Positions 14,938 to 16,040 of a DNA stretch of 16,040 bases are shown here, one piece after another. Position 1 is the first letter of the stretch; each line of letters opens with the position of its first letter. The stretch comes from Gymnopilus junonius. Taxonomy: Eukaryota; Basidiomycota; Agaricomycetes; Agaricales; Galerinaceae. Where the stretch lies: positions 1-16,040 of the forward strand of contig JADNYJ010000683.1 of assembly GCA_015501075.1 (NCBI GenBank), read 5' to 3'. The translations under genes were made by a program, and so were the position numbers. The notes under the pieces were generated by a model. That model ran no database searches. It saw only the letters and a list, made by a program, of their open reading frames with translations, and had not been told where the DNA came from.

Positions 14938-15219
14938 TTCTGGTTTGTGTTATTGCTGTGGTTCTGGTTAAGCTCATATTAGTCTGGTTTCTGGTTTATC
15001 AGGTGGGCTGTTATTAATCAATGAGATGCTGGGTAGGAATTCATCTGTTGTACAGATGGGATAGATCAATCTGTCTAAGGCCTAGGCACCAACTGCAATG
15101 AGTGGAAGTCATATTGTATTTGTCTCATCCAGATGCACTGCCCCTGATGGGTCTTGCCTAGACTATTGTAGTCTACATGATCTAATCTCCTAGTCCATAT
15201 GAATCCATCTGAATGAGCT
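14938..15219. other. No feature seen
   Basis: Moderately AT-rich with TCTGGTT repeats near 14936-14998. No credible gene. Confidence 0.4.
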
Positions 15220-15540
15220 GAATAGCACTGCACACCAGCTTCTATGCTCTACCTCCCAATGTCCTGCCTTCTGATGCTCTGCCTCCTGATGCCTCTGTTT
15301 CCATTGCATATGCTTCTGGGTTCTATGCTCTAGCTCCCAATACCTATGCTCTGAATTCTGATGCCCCAGTTCCAATGCTTATGCTCCCAATGCCTACACT
15401 CCTGCAGCTTTCAACACCTATGCTCCTGTGGCTTCCAATACCTATACTGCTGATACCCCTGTTCCAATACATATATGAACACCTATACTCTAGCTCCCAG
15501 TGCCTATATTCCTGATGCCTATGCTCCTGACTGCACTTCC
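15220..15540 (+). repeat. Degenerate short tandem repeat encoding Y-A-P-x-A peptides
   Basis: Words such as TATGCTCC, CCCAATGCC, CCTGATGCC and AATACCTAT recur every 12-18 bases. In the plus frames they translate as NAYAPNAYTPAAFNTYAP, then VASNTYTADTPVP, and after a stop NTYTLAPSAYIPDAYAP. The repeat is imperfect and changes frame, so it is a decayed Pro/Ala/Tyr-rich coding repeat and not a simple microsatellite. Confidence 0.6.
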
Positions 15541-16040
15541 ACTGGGCAGTCCAACTATGGCCAAGCACCTGTTCTTAAACCAAAGTGCTCCAGGTCTTAC
15601 TATGCACTATATAATAAACTGGCAATTCCACTTCAAAAAGTCAGTTTCTTAGCCTGGAATCACAAACTTGGTTAATAACCAACTATTGGAGCTCAATGTG
15701 TCTTCTTTTGGTCAGCACCATGGTATCCCAAGCAGTAAAAGCTTGGTAAATATTAGTGGCCATGCTCCTAAGCAGACTTTCTTGGATGAGGGGGCTTCAG
15801 AACCACTTGTTAGCACCAACAGCCAGGTGGCCCTTCAAAGATCTAAATACAGACCTATTAGACCAAAGCCAGTTCTGCTGTAGTGGCTACAGCAATGGTG
15901 GCACAAAGGCCTTGTTACACCTAGACCAAGAGCTGCCCACAACATATTAAATGCAAAGACACTTGCTCCAGCTTCCTGAGATGATTCATAATGATGATGC
16001 TGACCAGGTCTATACTTGGTTTGCTGAGGCTAAAACTGTC
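15475..16040 (+). pseudogene. Unidentified degenerate coding sequence running off the window
   Basis: Following the peptide repeats, plus-strand frames read SNYGQAPVLKPKCSRSYYAL, then HAPKQTFLDEGASEPLVS, SKYRPIRPKPVLL with a stop, and in another frame RHLLQLPEMIHNDDADQVYT up to the window end. The pieces look like one former protein with several frame breaks. No domain is recognised, and the strand choice is based only on composition. Confidence 0.3.

Overview
The window looks like nuclear DNA of a filamentous basidiomycete, most likely a mushroom-forming Agaricomycete. The evidence is a Ty3/gypsy reverse transcriptase scrap of the kind common in these fungi, a GGGTACCC-type palindromic minisatellite, and two copies of a hypothetical protein family that I recall from Agaricomycete genomes. 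The rest is decayed mobile DNA. I see no intact host gene, tRNA, rRNA, CRISPR array or bacterial feature. The species assignment is inference.

Layout. 1-2785 is AT-rich flank with two inverted scraps of a Penelope-like element (561-1045), a gypsy RT remnant (1182-1346), the minisatellite (1365-1480) and one copy of dispersed repeat R1. 2786-4962 is a giant near-perfect palindrome: 1085-bp arms and a 7-bp spacer. Each arm holds the 3' part of the hypothetical gene, cut by an LTR-like sequence. The right arm continues into an upstream exon (to 5359).

5368-10763 is the most interesting part, an island of Penelope-like retroelements (PLEs). On the minus strand a chain of 5'-truncated copies (A, B, B', C) lies head to tail. 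Each 3' end meets TTAGGG-like sequence on the plus strand. Copy C keeps the 3' half of a telomerase-like RT gene (8228-9362: YIDD box, thumb, acidic tail, no GIY-YIG nuclease). On the plus strand a second PLE family (9603-10751) runs the other way and ends in CCCTAACCCTAA. Four type III hammerhead ribozymes can be folded by eye, three on the minus strand and one on the plus strand. Their stems covary, and a fifth is cut through its core. Many other hairpins lie in the same non-coding parts. The layout fits endonuclease-deficient, telomere-adding PLEs of the Coprina type. The TTAGGG to CCCTAA polarity fits two former chromosome ends joined head to head, though repair of an internal break is also possible.

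10764-16040 is AT-rich flank: a purine-rich tract with a 52-bp tandem repeat, two more R1 copies, a second copy of the repeat at 769-871, and degenerate coding scraps of unknown proteins. No two genes here appear to work together as a pathway. The functional logic is that of retroelements: RT protein, self-cleaving RNA ends and telomere-primed insertion.
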